Positions 35,259 through 43,574 of a stretch of DNA of 64,000 bases are shown piece after piece. The notes beneath the pieces are model-generated. The model saw nothing but the letters and a program-made list of their open reading frames with translations. It was not told the origin of the DNA and ran no database searches. The DNA is taken from NCBI GenBank assembly GCA_910579215.1, contig CAJTTN010000002.1:234476-298475 (forward strand), written 5' to 3'. This DNA comes from an uncultured Anaeroplasmataceae bacterium. GTDB lineage: Bacteria > Bacillota_I > Bacilli_A > Acholeplasmatales > Anaeroplasmataceae. The position numbers were made by a program, and so were the translations under genes. Every line of letters begins with the position of its first letter. The first letter of the stretch is position 1.

Positions 35259-35429
35259 TTAGTCTTCACAAATACATAATTCACAACCACATTCTGTTGC
35301 TATACGTTCTCCTGCCTTAACACAGGATTCTTTTGTAGAATAATGTTGATCTAATACTTCCCCATATTGATCCTCTATTTCCCAATTGTTTTGTTCCTTA
35401 CATGGTCTACAGGTAATTTTATCTTTCAT
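35259..35429 (-). CDS. Small cysteine-rich DUF2188-like protein
   Basis: A 56-residue protein beginning MKDKITCRPCKEQNNWEIED and ending ECGCELCICED. The central WEIED...STKESCVKAGERIA pattern resembles the DUF2188 family (small proteins of unknown role). Unusually it has seven cysteines, in CxxC and CxCxxCxC groups, which could bind metal. The start at 35429 has a perfect AGGAGGTG eight bases before it; a longer frame to 35483 lacks such a site. Single gene. Confidence 0.65.
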   Translation of the reverse strand: MKDKITCRPCKEQNNWEIEDQYGEVLDQHYSTKESCVKAGERIATECGCELCICED

Positions 35430-35512
35430 TTTTTTCACCTCCTGCCTCAGTAATAGTTTGGCTTTCTCTTTCTTTTTTAACATGGTAAAAATTAGAAAAT
35501 TTGTTATTGCTG

Positions 35513-35541
35513 TTGTAATTCACATGTAAAATTAGTATAAT
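35513..35541 (+). promoter_or_regulatory. Promoter of dxs
   Basis: TTGTAA at 35513-35518 and TATAAT at 35536-35541 with a 17-base spacer, 35 bases before the dxs ATG. Confidence 0.6.
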
Positions 35542-35575
35542 TAAATAGTAACACTTTAAGAGAAGGGTGTAGCTT

Positions 35576-37414
35576 ATGATCGATTTACTTGAAATTAAGG
35601 ATCCTTCCTTTGTTAAGAAATTGTCTATGAAAGAATTAAAAGAACTCGCTCATCAAATTAGAGGATTTTTGATTGACAATATTTCTAAAACAGGAGGACA
35701 TTTAAGTAGTAATTTGGGAGTAGTAGAAATCACAATTGCTATGTATTATGTCTTTGATCCAGAACATGATAAATTTTTATTTGATGTTGGACATCAATCT
35801 TATGTACATAAAATATTAACGGGTAGAGCCAAAGATTTTACTAATTTGCGTCAATTTGGTGGATTGAGTGGATATATTCGTAGAGCGGAATCTAAATATG
35901 ATATTTGGGAGTCTGGTCATTCTTCAACAACGATTTCGGCAATGGCAGGAATGCTTCTTGCTAGTGAAAACAAAGAAGATAAGGTAATCAGTCTCATTGG
36001 AGATTCTTCTATAATTAATGGAGTGGCCTTTGAGGGATTAAATTTTTTAGGCTCATTAAAGAATTTAGCCCCAATCATTATTTTAAATGATAATAAAATG
36101 GGAATTTCTAAGACTGTTGGTGCATTAACAAAAGCTTTTTCTAGAATTAGAGGAACTCGCTTGTGGAGAGGCTTTAAGAGAGCGTTGAACTTTATATTTC
36201 CTACATTTATAACGAATTGCTTTCATCAAATGAAACGAGGAGTTAAGGCATTTATTCAACAGGATAACATTTTTGAGGATTTGGGCTTTGATTATTATGG
36301 TCCAATTAAAGGTAATGATTTAGCTGCTTGTATCAAGGCATTAAAGCGAGTTAAAAAAAATAAAGAACCTGTAATTTTGCATATTATTACGCAAAAGGGA
36401 AAGGGATATGCTCCATCAGAATCCGATTTAAAGGGAAGCTATCATGGAGTTGGTCCATTTGATAAAATCACAGGAGCTCCATTATCCATCCCAGCATTAA
36501 ATGTTCATTCCTATTCTGATATTGTGACCCATTATTTATCAAAGAAGCGTGAAAAGGAAAACTTTTTTGTTATCACTCCAGCAATGAAAGCAGGAGCTAA
36601 GCTTGAGGAATTTGCTACCCTTTATCCTAAGGATTTTTATGATGTTGGTATAGCTGAAGAGCATGCGGCTGATATGGCAGCTGGGATTGCTTTAAGTCAT
36701 AAGAAGGTTGTACTTTTGTATTATTCTACCTTTTCTCAGCGAGCTTATGATGAAATATTAAATGATATTGCAAGACAAAATTTACCTGTAATTATTGGAA
36801 TAGATCGTGCTGGAGTTGTTGGTGAGGATGGTGCAACACATCAAGGTATTTATGATGTTGCTATGTTTGGTTCCATGCCTAATGTGATGATTACAATGCC
36901 AAAAAATGCAGAAGAACTAGTAGGAATATTCAATTATGCATTTCTTCATCAGGGTCCTATAGTGATTCGATATCCTCGAGATAATGTTTATGTAGAATTT
37001 GATAAGTTGAATTATAATCATGTAATATCCCCTGGATGGGAGTATGTTTTAAAGGGGAAGAAAGCATGTGTAATTTCTTATGGACCAGAAATCAATAGAA
37101 TTCAAAAGCTAATAGAAGACCATCAGTTAAATCTTACCTTAGTTAATGCTAGGTTTATCCGTCCAATAGATGAAGAGATTTTAGAAGAACTCTTGAATAC
37201 ATATAAAAAGATTGTTGTAATTGAGCAGGTTATTCAAAGGGGAAGCTTATATCAAGATATTGTTACCTTTGCGAATCAAAGGGAATATAATTCTAAGATT
37301 GAATCTATTTCCTTTGCCAATAATGTGATTTTACCTCACGGAAAAATAAGTGATGTGCTCAATCATTATGGCTTTTCTGATGAGGATATTTTAAAAAAAA
37401 TTCGAGTGGATTAA
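35576..37414 (+). CDS. dxs: 1-deoxy-D-xylulose-5-phosphate synthase
   Basis: A 612-residue thiamine diphosphate enzyme that joins pyruvate and glyceraldehyde-3-phosphate in the first step of the MEP isoprenoid pathway. Seen: GGHLSSNLGVVEITIAMYYVFD and DVGHQSYVHKILTGR near the N-terminus; the cofactor site as GDSSIINGVAFEGLN with ILNDNKMGIS (here GDS replaces the usual GDG); and the pyrimidine domain with VGIAEEHAADMAAGIAL and IDRAGVVGEDGATHQG. The C-terminal transketolase domain is complete. It converges on ispH with overlapping stop codons, so two pathway genes lie tail to tail. Confidence 0.95.
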   Translation: MIDLLEIKDPSFVKKLSMKELKELAHQIRGFLIDNISKTGGHLSSNLGVVEITIAMYYVFDPEHDKFLFDVGHQSYVHKILTGRAKDFTNLRQFGGLSGYIRRAESKYDIWESGHSSTTISAMAGMLLASENKEDKVISLIGDSSIINGVAFEGLNFLGSLKNLAPIIILNDNKMGISKTVGALTKAFSRIRGTRLWRGFKRALNFIFPTFITNCFHQMKRGVKAFIQQDNIFEDLGFDYYGPIKGNDLAACIKALKRVKKNKEPVILHIITQKGKGYAPSESDLKGSYHGVGPFDKITGAPLSIPALNVHSYSDIVTHYLSKKREKENFFVITPAMKAGAKLEEFATLYPKDFYDVGIAEEHAADMAAGIALSHKKVVLLYYSTFSQRAYDEILNDIARQNLPVIIGIDRAGVVGEDGATHQGIYDVAMFGSMPNVMITMPKNAEELVGIFNYAFLHQGPIVIRYPRDNVYVEFDKLNYNHVISPGWEYVLKGKKACVISYGPEINRIQKLIEDHQLNLTLVNARFIRPIDEEILEELLNTYKKIVVIEQVIQRGSLYQDIVTFANQREYNSKIESISFANNVILPHGKISDVLNHYGFSDEDILKKIRVD

Positions 37415-37422
37415 TCCACTCG
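37403..37422. terminator. 20-bp perfect palindrome at the dxs/ispH junction
   Basis: Bases 37403-37422 form a perfect inverted repeat (arms CGAGTGGA/TCCACTCG) with both stop codons in the central TTAA. An eight-A run lies before it and TTTT after, so the hairpin can end both transcripts, more strongly for ispH. Confidence 0.75.
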
Positions 37423-38274
37423 TTTTAAATACTCAATGATTTCCTCTACGATTGAGGGAGGTGTAGAAGCACCTGAGGTAACAGATATAGTTTTTATCTT
37501 AGAAAAATCTAATTGCTTGACTTGATCTAAGCTTTCCACAAGTATAGTATATATTCCCACAGATTCACTGGCAATAGCCAGTTTTTTTGTATTAGAGGAT
37601 TTTTTATCTCCTATTACTAGGCATAAATCAACTAAAGCTTGGTTATAGCATGCCATCTGTCTAATTGTTGTTGCATTACATATGGAGTTCTCAATTTTAG
37701 CTTGAGGAAACTTTTCTTTGAGTAGATCATATATTTTTTCGGTCTCATAAATTGATAAGGTTGTTTGGTTACTCACATATATTTTATCGGCATTTAGCTT
37801 TAATCGGCTTACATCAGCTACACTTTCTATCAATTGAATAGAAGAAGAAATTCCTAAAATACCCTCACATTCTGGATGTCTCTTTGTACCTACATAAAGA
37901 CAAGTATATCCCTCTAGTAAAGCTTCCCTCATTTGTTTTTGAATCAATTTTACTTTTCCACAAGTGGTGTCTATGATTTCTAATCCCTTTTGTTTTGCCT
38001 TAGTGTATATTGCATCAGAAACCCCATGTGCAGAAATAATAATTGTCCCTTTAGAAATTGTATCTAAAAGCTCTTCCTTAGAAGCTCCCTCCTTTTCTAA
38101 AAGAATGGCTCCCTTTTTTATAAAATCGTTAATTACGATTTGATTATGTATAATAGATCCTAATAAATATATAGGTCTAGGGTAACTAGAAGAGGCTAAT
38201 GCGTTATATGCTGTCGCAAGAGCATTTTTAACGCCATTACAATACCCCTGAGGCTCTAAGCGAATAACTTTCAT
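37411..38274 (-). CDS. ispH: 4-hydroxy-3-methylbut-2-enyl diphosphate reductase
   Basis: A 287-residue iron-sulfur enzyme that makes IPP and DMAPP in the last step of the MEP pathway. The three cluster cysteines are in GYCNGVKNAL (Cys12), DTTCGKVK (near 104) and SICNATTIRQ (near 198). The substrate-binding HNQ, SAHGV and RHPECEGI motifs are present. It overlaps uppS by four bases and so is co-translated with it; the 3' end overlaps dxs. Confidence 0.95.
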   Translation of the reverse strand: MKVIRLEPQGYCNGVKNALATAYNALASSSYPRPIYLLGSIIHNQIVINDFIKKGAILLEKEGASKEELLDTISKGTIIISAHGVSDAIYTKAKQKGLEIIDTTCGKVKLIQKQMREALLEGYTCLYVGTKRHPECEGILGISSSIQLIESVADVSRLKLNADKIYVSNQTTLSIYETEKIYDLLKEKFPQAKIENSICNATTIRQMACYNQALVDLCLVIGDKKSSNTKKLAIASESVGIYTILVESLDQVKQLDFSKIKTISVTSGASTPPSIVEEIIEYLKRVD

Positions 38275-38984
38275 TTAAGTCCTCCAAAGCGTCTGTTCCT
38301 TGCTTGATAGCTTTCAATTGCCTTCTTTAATTCCTTTTCATTAAAATCGGGCCATAAAACATTCGTAAAATAAAGCTCAGCATAGCCCAATTGCCATAAA
38401 AGATAATTACTGATTCTAAGCTCTCCGCTTGTACGAATTAATAAATCCAATTTTGGATAGTTTCTAGTAAATAAATGGTTTTCTATTAGCTCAGGAGTAA
38501 TATCCTCTATTAAAAGATTACCCTCCTTGACTAATTGGGCAATTTCCCTTGTAGCTGTTGTTAATTCATCGTAGGAGCCATAATCAATGCATAAGGTCAA
38601 GGTAAGGCCAGTATGAGACTTAGTTAGCTCTTCTAACTCCTCTATTATATCTACTAAGACCTTGGGAAGTCTATCACGTCTTCCTATGAAGCGAAGAATA
38701 TAATTAGAATTTATAATTTTACTTTTATATTTTTTATAATACCGGATAGGAGCCTGCATTATATAATTTACTTCCTCAGATGGGCGATTCCAGTTTTCAG
38801 TAGAAAAACAAAACATAGTTAAATATTTTATTCCCATTGCATGGCATGCCTTTGCAATAACAACAATATTAAATGCTCCTTTTCGGTGTCCATAGGTTCT
38901 TGGCATCAATCTTTTTTTTGCCCATCTTCCGTTACCATCTAATATCATCGCTACATGAACAGGTATATTTTTTTGTTCAGACAT
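38271..38984 (-). CDS. uppS: Undecaprenyl diphosphate synthase
   Basis: A 237-residue cis-prenyltransferase that builds the C55 lipid carrier for cell-wall polymers. The catalytic MILDGNGRWAKKR is at residues 13-25; FCFSTENWNRP (near 78) and LDLLIRTSGELRISNYLLWQ (near 185) are also diagnostic. The start follows AGGAGAGATGC. It heads a uppS-ispH operon, joining precursor supply to its main use; cdsA and dxr, its frequent neighbours, are not here. Confidence 0.96.
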   Translation of the reverse strand: MSEQKNIPVHVAMILDGNGRWAKKRLMPRTYGHRKGAFNIVVIAKACHAMGIKYLTMFCFSTENWNRPSEEVNYIMQAPIRYYKKYKSKIINSNYILRFIGRRDRLPKVLVDIIEELEELTKSHTGLTLTLCIDYGSYDELTTATREIAQLVKEGNLLIEDITPELIENHLFTRNYPKLDLLIRTSGELRISNYLLWQLGYAELYFTNVLWPDFNEKELKKAIESYQARNRRFGGLK

Positions 38985-39105
38985 AATGCATCTCTCCTTT
39001 TGTATAAGTATACCATAAAAAATAAGAAAAGAAAATTAAGAAAAATACCCATTTATACATTATTTTTAAATTTTTAGATAAACTATAAAAAGGAGATGAA
39101 TTTAA

Positions 39106-39471
39106 ATGAAATTTTATTATTGTGAAAATTGTCATAGTATATTGACCTTTGTAAAGGAGGAAAAGGAGCTTTCTTGTTGTGGTATGCCTCTTAAGGAGCT
39201 TGTTCCTAACACCTTTAATGCCTCTATGGAGAAGCATATTCCTGTGTTAGAGCGTATGGGAGATCATGTCATAGCTAAAGTAGGGAGCTTACCCCATCCT
39301 ATGCTTCCAGAGCATTATATTGAATGGGTAATATTAGAGACAACTCATGGGTATCAATTGAAAAATCTAAAGCCAAATGATGCTCCTGTTGCAGAATTTA
39401 TTCTTGCAAAAAATGAAGAAATTCTAACGGCTTATGCTTACTGTAATATACATAAGCTATGGAAGGCTTAA
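39106..39471 (+). CDS. Superoxide reductase (desulfoferrodoxin)
   Basis: A 121-residue desulfoferrodoxin, which reduces superoxide to peroxide without making oxygen and is typical of anaerobes. The N-terminal rubredoxin-like iron site is YCENC plus SCCG (Cys residues about 6, 9, 25, 26). The catalytic iron ligands are in EKHIPVLE, LPHPMLPEHYIEWV and the C-terminal CNIHKLW. Length matches the two-centre type. Strong AAAGGAGATG site. It has its own terminator. Confidence 0.92.
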   Translation: MKFYYCENCHSILTFVKEEKELSCCGMPLKELVPNTFNASMEKHIPVLERMGDHVIAKVGSLPHPMLPEHYIEWVILETTHGYQLKNLKPNDAPVAEFILAKNEEILTAYAYCNIHKLWKA

Positions 39472-39492
39472 CTTTAATATAAAAAGAATCAG

Positions 39493-39519
39493 TATCACTT
39501 ACTTAAAGTGATATTTTTT
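39493..39519 (+). terminator. Terminator after the superoxide reductase gene
   Basis: Perfect 8-bp stem TATCACTT/AAGTGATA with loop ACTTA and six T residues. Confidence 0.8.
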
Positions 39520-39584
39520 CTTTATTAAGCTTTCTTGAGTCATTATAAATAAGGAACGCATATAGTAATATAAGGTGATGTGTA

Positions 39585-40217
39585 TTGCGTGCTTTATTAT
39601 GCTTCCATGGCTTATTGTCCACTAAAGCAGATTTTAATACCATTCTTCCAAAATTAAATACTTTATATGATACAATAGCCTGTTATGATTTACCAGGGCA
39701 TGGCTATAATACTTTGAAATTTAATACCTTGAATATAAAAAAATTTGTTTTAGAAGCGTATGACACCTTGTCTCATACGCATGATGAAATTGATGTTATG
39801 GGATATTCCATGGGTGGGGTAATAGCTGCTTACCTTCAAAGTGTAAGAAGGGTACGACGCTTGGTTTTGTTAGCCCCAAGCTATCGATACTTAAATCTTA
39901 AAAATTATCATTTTGCAAAGGAAAGATCTACACAACCCAACATTTCCAGTGTATTGCCTAAAAAAAATTATTTTCATATTTTTCGTTTTGCAAAAATTAT
40001 TTCTGATTTATCAGATGATTTTCATATAATTTATCCAGAAACCTTAATTATATGGGGTCGAGATGATTATTTAGTAAAGGAAGAGTCTGGGCATTTGCTT
40101 TACCAAATGATAAAGAATAAAAATAGAAGATTGATTATGCTAGAGCGACATAATCATTTTAATATTTTAAAAAGTCCTATTGTATATGAGTACGTATCTT
40201 CTTTTTTAGGATATTGA
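39585..40217 (+). CDS. Alpha/beta hydrolase
   Basis: A 210-residue cytosolic hydrolase with the complete triad: nucleophile in GYSMGG (near residue 71), acid in WGRDDYLV (near 160) and base in LERHNHFNIL (near 188). CFHGLLSTKADF supplies the oxyanion loop and DLPGHG is the classic strand-turn motif. The substrate is unknown (ester, lipid or MenH-like). It starts at TTG with AAGGTGATG before it. A small ferritin-like gene follows 46 bases later. Confidence 0.82.
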   Translation: MRALLCFHGLLSTKADFNTILPKLNTLYDTIACYDLPGHGYNTLKFNTLNIKKFVLEAYDTLSHTHDEIDVMGYSMGGVIAAYLQSVRRVRRLVLLAPSYRYLNLKNYHFAKERSTQPNISSVLPKKNYFHIFRFAKIISDLSDDFHIIYPETLIIWGRDDYLVKEESGHLLYQMIKNKNRRLIMLERHNHFNILKSPIVYEYVSSFLGY

Positions 40218-40263
40218 TGTATAGAATAAGAAATTTAGAACAAACTATACAATAGGTGATAAT

Positions 40264-40707
40264 ATGTTTGAGAATCAGAGTATGACAAAATATCCAACAC
40301 ATACCTTAGGTTTGGCAAATAGCGAAGACATTAAATATGAAATTAAGAAATATTTAGATAATAAAACGCATAGCTCTGCTTATATAAAGGTTTGTTCTAT
40401 GGAATTAAAAAGACTTGGCTATATGGAGCTAAGTATGGCCTTAGAAAAAATTGCAGAATCCAAAATGTATTTTGAGGCGGTTTTAATGGAGGCCTTTGGT
40501 ATTAAGGATGATATTCGTCTGAACTTAAATAATGTTTTAATTCGTGCGGAAGAAGATGTAGTTTTTGCAAGAAAAATTGAGCTTCTAGCTAAGGATCATA
40601 ATGAGCATGAGGTTTATACCTTAATGCATGAGCTAGCTAAAACAGAAGCAGAAAATTTAGCCGCACTTATGGGGATTACTAGTCAAATAATGGAAGATAG
40701 ACTATAA
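40264..40707 (+). CDS. Ferritin/rubrerythrin-like four-helix protein with altered metal ligands
   Basis: A 147-residue all-helical protein. The segments MELKRLGYMELSMALEKIAESKMYFEAV and HEVYTLMHELAKTEAENLAAL recall rubrerythrin helices, including the GY and IAE-K landmarks and the closing KTEAEN. However the ExxH pairs that hold the di-iron site are not intact (IAESKMYFE in place of IAExExxHA), and there is no C-terminal rubredoxin domain. It may be a degenerate or specialised relative. Nearness to the superoxide reductase fits oxidative stress. Start follows AGGTGATA; a strong terminator follows. Family call is moderate. Confidence 0.5.
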   Translation: MFENQSMTKYPTHTLGLANSEDIKYEIKKYLDNKTHSSAYIKVCSMELKRLGYMELSMALEKIAESKMYFEAVLMEAFGIKDDIRLNLNNVLIRAEEDVVFARKIELLAKDHNEHEVYTLMHELAKTEAENLAALMGITSQIMEDRL

Positions 40708-40727
40708 ATTATATTCCCTCAAGATTT

Positions 40728-40772
40728 ACAAAAACCCAATGATTTAACCAGATTAATTCATTGGGTTTTTGT
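40728..40772 (+). terminator. Terminator after the ferritin-like gene
   Basis: Perfect 15-bp stem (40728-40742 with 40758-40772), 15-base loop, with T-run inside the right arm. Confidence 0.85.
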
Positions 40773-40810
40773 TATCCCCTTATTTTCCATGTAATCTAGC
40801 CTATAGAGTA

Positions 40811-40839
40811 TTGCATGATAATTGCTTTTATGCTATAAT
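40811..40839 (+). promoter_or_regulatory. Promoter of the TetR-ABC exporter operon
   Basis: TTGCAT at 40811-40816, a 17-base spacer, and TATAAT at 40834-40839 preceded by TGC (extended -10). It overlaps the operator palindrome by two bases. Confidence 0.8.
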
Positions 40840-40867
40840 ATTGAATGAATATATATTCATTCAATAT
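40838..40867. promoter_or_regulatory. TetR-family operator, perfect 30-bp palindrome
   Basis: Bases 40838-40867 are a perfect inverted repeat; each half reads ATATTGAATGAATAT towards the centre at 40852/40853. It covers the end of the -10 box, the start site and the leader to within four bases of the GGAGG site. This is the expected position for self-repression by the regulator encoded ten bases downstream. Confidence 0.85.
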
Positions 40868-40876
40868 GGAGGTCAT

Positions 40877-41476
40877 ATGGGTAGAAATGAAGAAATGAAT
40901 GAAAGCATAAGGAAAAAAAGAATGGAAGAAATAGAGGGGGGAGCTCTATATTATTTTGCCAAATATGGACTTGCTGGAGCCAGGATAAGTGATTTAGCAA
41001 AATATTTAGGAATTTCTCAGGGATTATTATATCGATACTACCCCTCTAAAGAGGCCTTATTTAAGACATGCTCTCAAAAATGGATAAGTACTAGAGATCA
41101 AATTTTTAAGGAGCTGGTTGAAGTAAAGATGTCAGCAGAGGATAAGATTTTAGCTTTAACAAAACACGTAGAAACTAGTATGAAAAAAAATAAAATATTT
41201 GCTTGTTATTTTACAATATTTGAAAATGATAGTTTGACTTCAGGGACAAAAGAAGGAACCTTATTTTTTAAGTGGAGTGCTCAGCCTATAGAGATGTTAT
41301 CAAAAATAATTGAGCAAGGTCAAAGGGAAGGGACGATTCATAAAGGAAATTCAATCCAATTATCCATTGGATATTGGGAGTTGGTTTTTGCTTACTCTCA
41401 TAATTATATTGCCAGTGATTCTTTAGAGAATTTTGATTTTAATTTATTGAATCGGATATTGTTAATAAATAGATAG
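40877..41476 (+). CDS. TetR/AcrR family transcriptional regulator
   Basis: A 199-residue regulator. The N-terminal helix-turn-helix is IEGGALYYFAKYGLAGARISDLAKYLGISQGLLYRYYPSKEALF in outline (about residues 17-60), with the classic GISQGLLYRYYPSKE recognition helix. The C-terminal half is a helical ligand-binding domain. The ATG at 40877 follows ATGGAGG; an upstream frame to 40769 lies in the promoter and is rejected. It is placed first in an operon with an ABC-2 exporter and should repress it through the palindrome just upstream. Confidence 0.94.
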   Translation: MGRNEEMNESIRKKRMEEIEGGALYYFAKYGLAGARISDLAKYLGISQGLLYRYYPSKEALFKTCSQKWISTRDQIFKELVEVKMSAEDKILALTKHVETSMKKNKIFACYFTIFENDSLTSGTKEGTLFFKWSAQPIEMLSKIIEQGQREGTIHKGNSIQLSIGYWELVFAYSHNYIASDSLENFDFNLLNRILLINR

Positions 41477-41488
41477 GAGAGAAGATCT

Positions 41489-42415
41489 ATGATTGTGCAG
41501 GTAAAAGAGTTAGAAAAAACTTATAAAAATGGACTAAAAGCACTAAATGGTGTTTCTTTAGAGGTTAGAGAAAAAGAGATTTATGGTCTTTTAGGTCCGA
41601 ATGGAAGTGGTAAGACTACAACCATCAATTGTATATTACAGCTATTAAAATTTGATAAAGGAGAGATTCTACTTTTTGATGAGGAGATGAAGCCTAGTAG
41701 GCTAGATTTAAAATCTAAAATAGGTTTAGTTCCTCAAAATGTTGCAGTATTTAATGAGTTGACGGTCTATGATAATATAGACTTCTTTTGTGGTCTTTAT
41801 ATCAAGGATAAAAAGCTAAGAAAGCAATATGTTGAGGAGGCTATTGCGTTTGTTTCCTTAGAAGATTATAAAAAATTTTATCCAAAAAAGCTTTCAGGTG
41901 GTCTTTTAAGAAGATTAAATATAGCTTGTGGAATTGTCCATAAGCCAGAGCTTATCATTTTTGATGAACCAACAGTGGCGGTAGATCCACAAAGTAGAAA
42001 TAAAATTCTTGAAGGTATATTAAAATTAAATGAGGCTGGCTCTACCATCATATATACCTCTCATTATATGGAGGAGGTTGAACAAATTTGTTCCTATATC
42101 GTAATTATGGATAAGGGAGAAGTTATTGCCCATGGAACAAAAGAAAAATTAAAGGAATCCATTGAATTAGGTGCTACAGTAACTATCCAAACGAATAAAG
42201 AAGCCATTGATCTATTTAGAGATAAGGAATATGTTCTTGATATAAGCTATAAGGAAAAGGAGCTTACAATTCAGACTAAAAAAGGAAATTCCTATTTGCC
42301 TACTATATTAGATATTTTAGAAAAAAATAAGATGCCTATAGGCAGAGTTTATACTGAGCTTCCAACCTTAAATGATGTATTTTTAAAATTGACGGGAAAG
42401 GAATTGCGTGATTAA
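41489..42415 (+). CDS. ABC-2 exporter, ATP-binding protein
   Basis: A 308-residue drug/lipid exporter ATPase. Walker A GLLGPNGSGKTTT (residues 33-45), Q-loop GLVPQNVAVF, signature LSGGLLRRLNIACGI (near 140), Walker B LIIFDEPTVAVD, and the switch His in YTSHYMEEVEQ. The C-terminal extension of about 90 residues is typical of the DrrA/CcmA group. The exact LSGGL in place of LSGGQ is a common variant. It partners the two permeases downstream. Confidence 0.94.
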   Translation: MIVQVKELEKTYKNGLKALNGVSLEVREKEIYGLLGPNGSGKTTTINCILQLLKFDKGEILLFDEEMKPSRLDLKSKIGLVPQNVAVFNELTVYDNIDFFCGLYIKDKKLRKQYVEEAIAFVSLEDYKKFYPKKLSGGLLRRLNIACGIVHKPELIIFDEPTVAVDPQSRNKILEGILKLNEAGSTIIYTSHYMEEVEQICSYIVIMDKGEVIAHGTKEKLKESIELGATVTIQTNKEAIDLFRDKEYVLDISYKEKELTIQTKKGNSYLPTILDILEKNKMPIGRVYTELPTLNDVFLKLTGKELRD

Positions 42416-43574
42416 AATGCTTTTTCTTACTCGACTTAAAGTTTTACTTAGAAGAAAATCTACTTTGTTTTGGGTATTTTTATTTCCTTTACTATTAGCT
42501 ACTGCAGAATATTTTGCCTTTGGAAATTTTATTCATTCCACACCTATAGATACCATATCTATAGGAATAGTAGAACAAAAAACTCCTGAGGTATTGGAAA
42601 CTATTTTTAAAGAGGCTAAATTAGAAGAAGATAAATATTTATATGAGGTGAAAGCTTATACCTCTTTAGAGACTGCAAGCCGTGCCTTAGAAGAGGATGA
42701 GATTAAACAATATATTTATGAAAAGGAGGATAAGATAGAAATAGTTGCTAAAGCGAATGGTATGGAATTAAATATTACGAATTCTATAATAGAACAGGCT
42801 AAAATTATTGAAATCACAATTAAAGAAGCCTATCAAAACTATTATCAAGAGCTTGCATTAGGGAACCATCCTGAGCCAGTGAATGAACAAGAAATCATCC
42901 TAAATTTAACAAAAGAAATTTCTTATTTTAAGAATAACTCTACAAATAAAACAGCTAACTTTTATACCTTTTATTTTTACTCCTTAATGGCAATGTCATG
43001 TCTATATGCAGCATTGTTTGGTGTAAGTATAATACAGGATGTTCGTGCAGATCGATCTAGCCTAGGAATACGCATTTCATCCAGTGTTGCTTCCAAGGGA
43101 AAGATCATGCTATCCTATTTTGCTGCAAGCTGTTTTTTACAGATTCTATCTGCAACTATTTTATGCTTATATTTTGTTTTTGTATTGAACATTGGTCTTG
43201 GTGAAAATATAGGGCTCATTTTACTTACGCTTATATTGGGTGGATTTGCAGGAATATCAATAGGTATGCTAATAGGAACCTTAGTACAGGGTGGTGAGGC
43301 AAAGGCAGAAGGCATTGTGACAGCAGTAACCTTATCCTTGTCTTGTTTATCTGGTCTTATGTCCGTTGATGTAAAGCACTTAGTCGATAAATATTTGCCC
43401 TTCATAAATTATATTAATCCTGCTTCTTTAATTTCTAATAGCTTATATGCCCTTTATTATTATGATACATATACGTCCTATCTTGTTTATTCACTGATAC
43501 TTATCTGCTTTTCAGTTTTAGCAATAGGGATTGTCATATTCAAAATGCGAGGTGAAAAATATGCAAGTTTGTAA
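42408..43574 (+). CDS. ABC-2 exporter permease, first subunit
   Basis: A 388-residue ABC-2 permease: one N-terminal membrane segment (about 18-38), a large extracytoplasmic domain (about 40-185), and five segments at the C-terminus. It begins IKMLFLTRLKVLLRRKSTLFWVFLFPLLLA, the usual family start. Start is GTG at 42408, with AAAGGA before it, overlapping the ATPase by eight bases; ATG at 42417 is an alternative. Export substrate unknown. Confidence 0.88.
   Translation: MIKMLFLTRLKVLLRRKSTLFWVFLFPLLLATAEYFAFGNFIHSTPIDTISIGIVEQKTPEVLETIFKEAKLEEDKYLYEVKAYTSLETASRALEEDEIKQYIYEKEDKIEIVAKANGMELNITNSIIEQAKIIEITIKEAYQNYYQELALGNHPEPVNEQEIILNLTKEISYFKNNSTNKTANFYTFYFYSLMAMSCLYAALFGVSIIQDVRADRSSLGIRISSSVASKGKIMLSYFAASCFLQILSATILCLYFVFVLNIGLGENIGLILLTLILGGFAGISIGMLIGTLVQGGEAKAEGIVTAVTLSLSCLSGLMSVDVKHLVDKYLPFINYINPASLISNSLYALYYYDTYTSYLVYSLILICFSVLAIGIVIFKMRGEKYASL

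Noticed and set aside
38977..39237. 86-residue minus-strand frame upstream of uppS
   Set aside because: It is the antisense of the superoxide reductase gene and its intergenic region, has no ribosome site, and uppS has a clear start at 38984.
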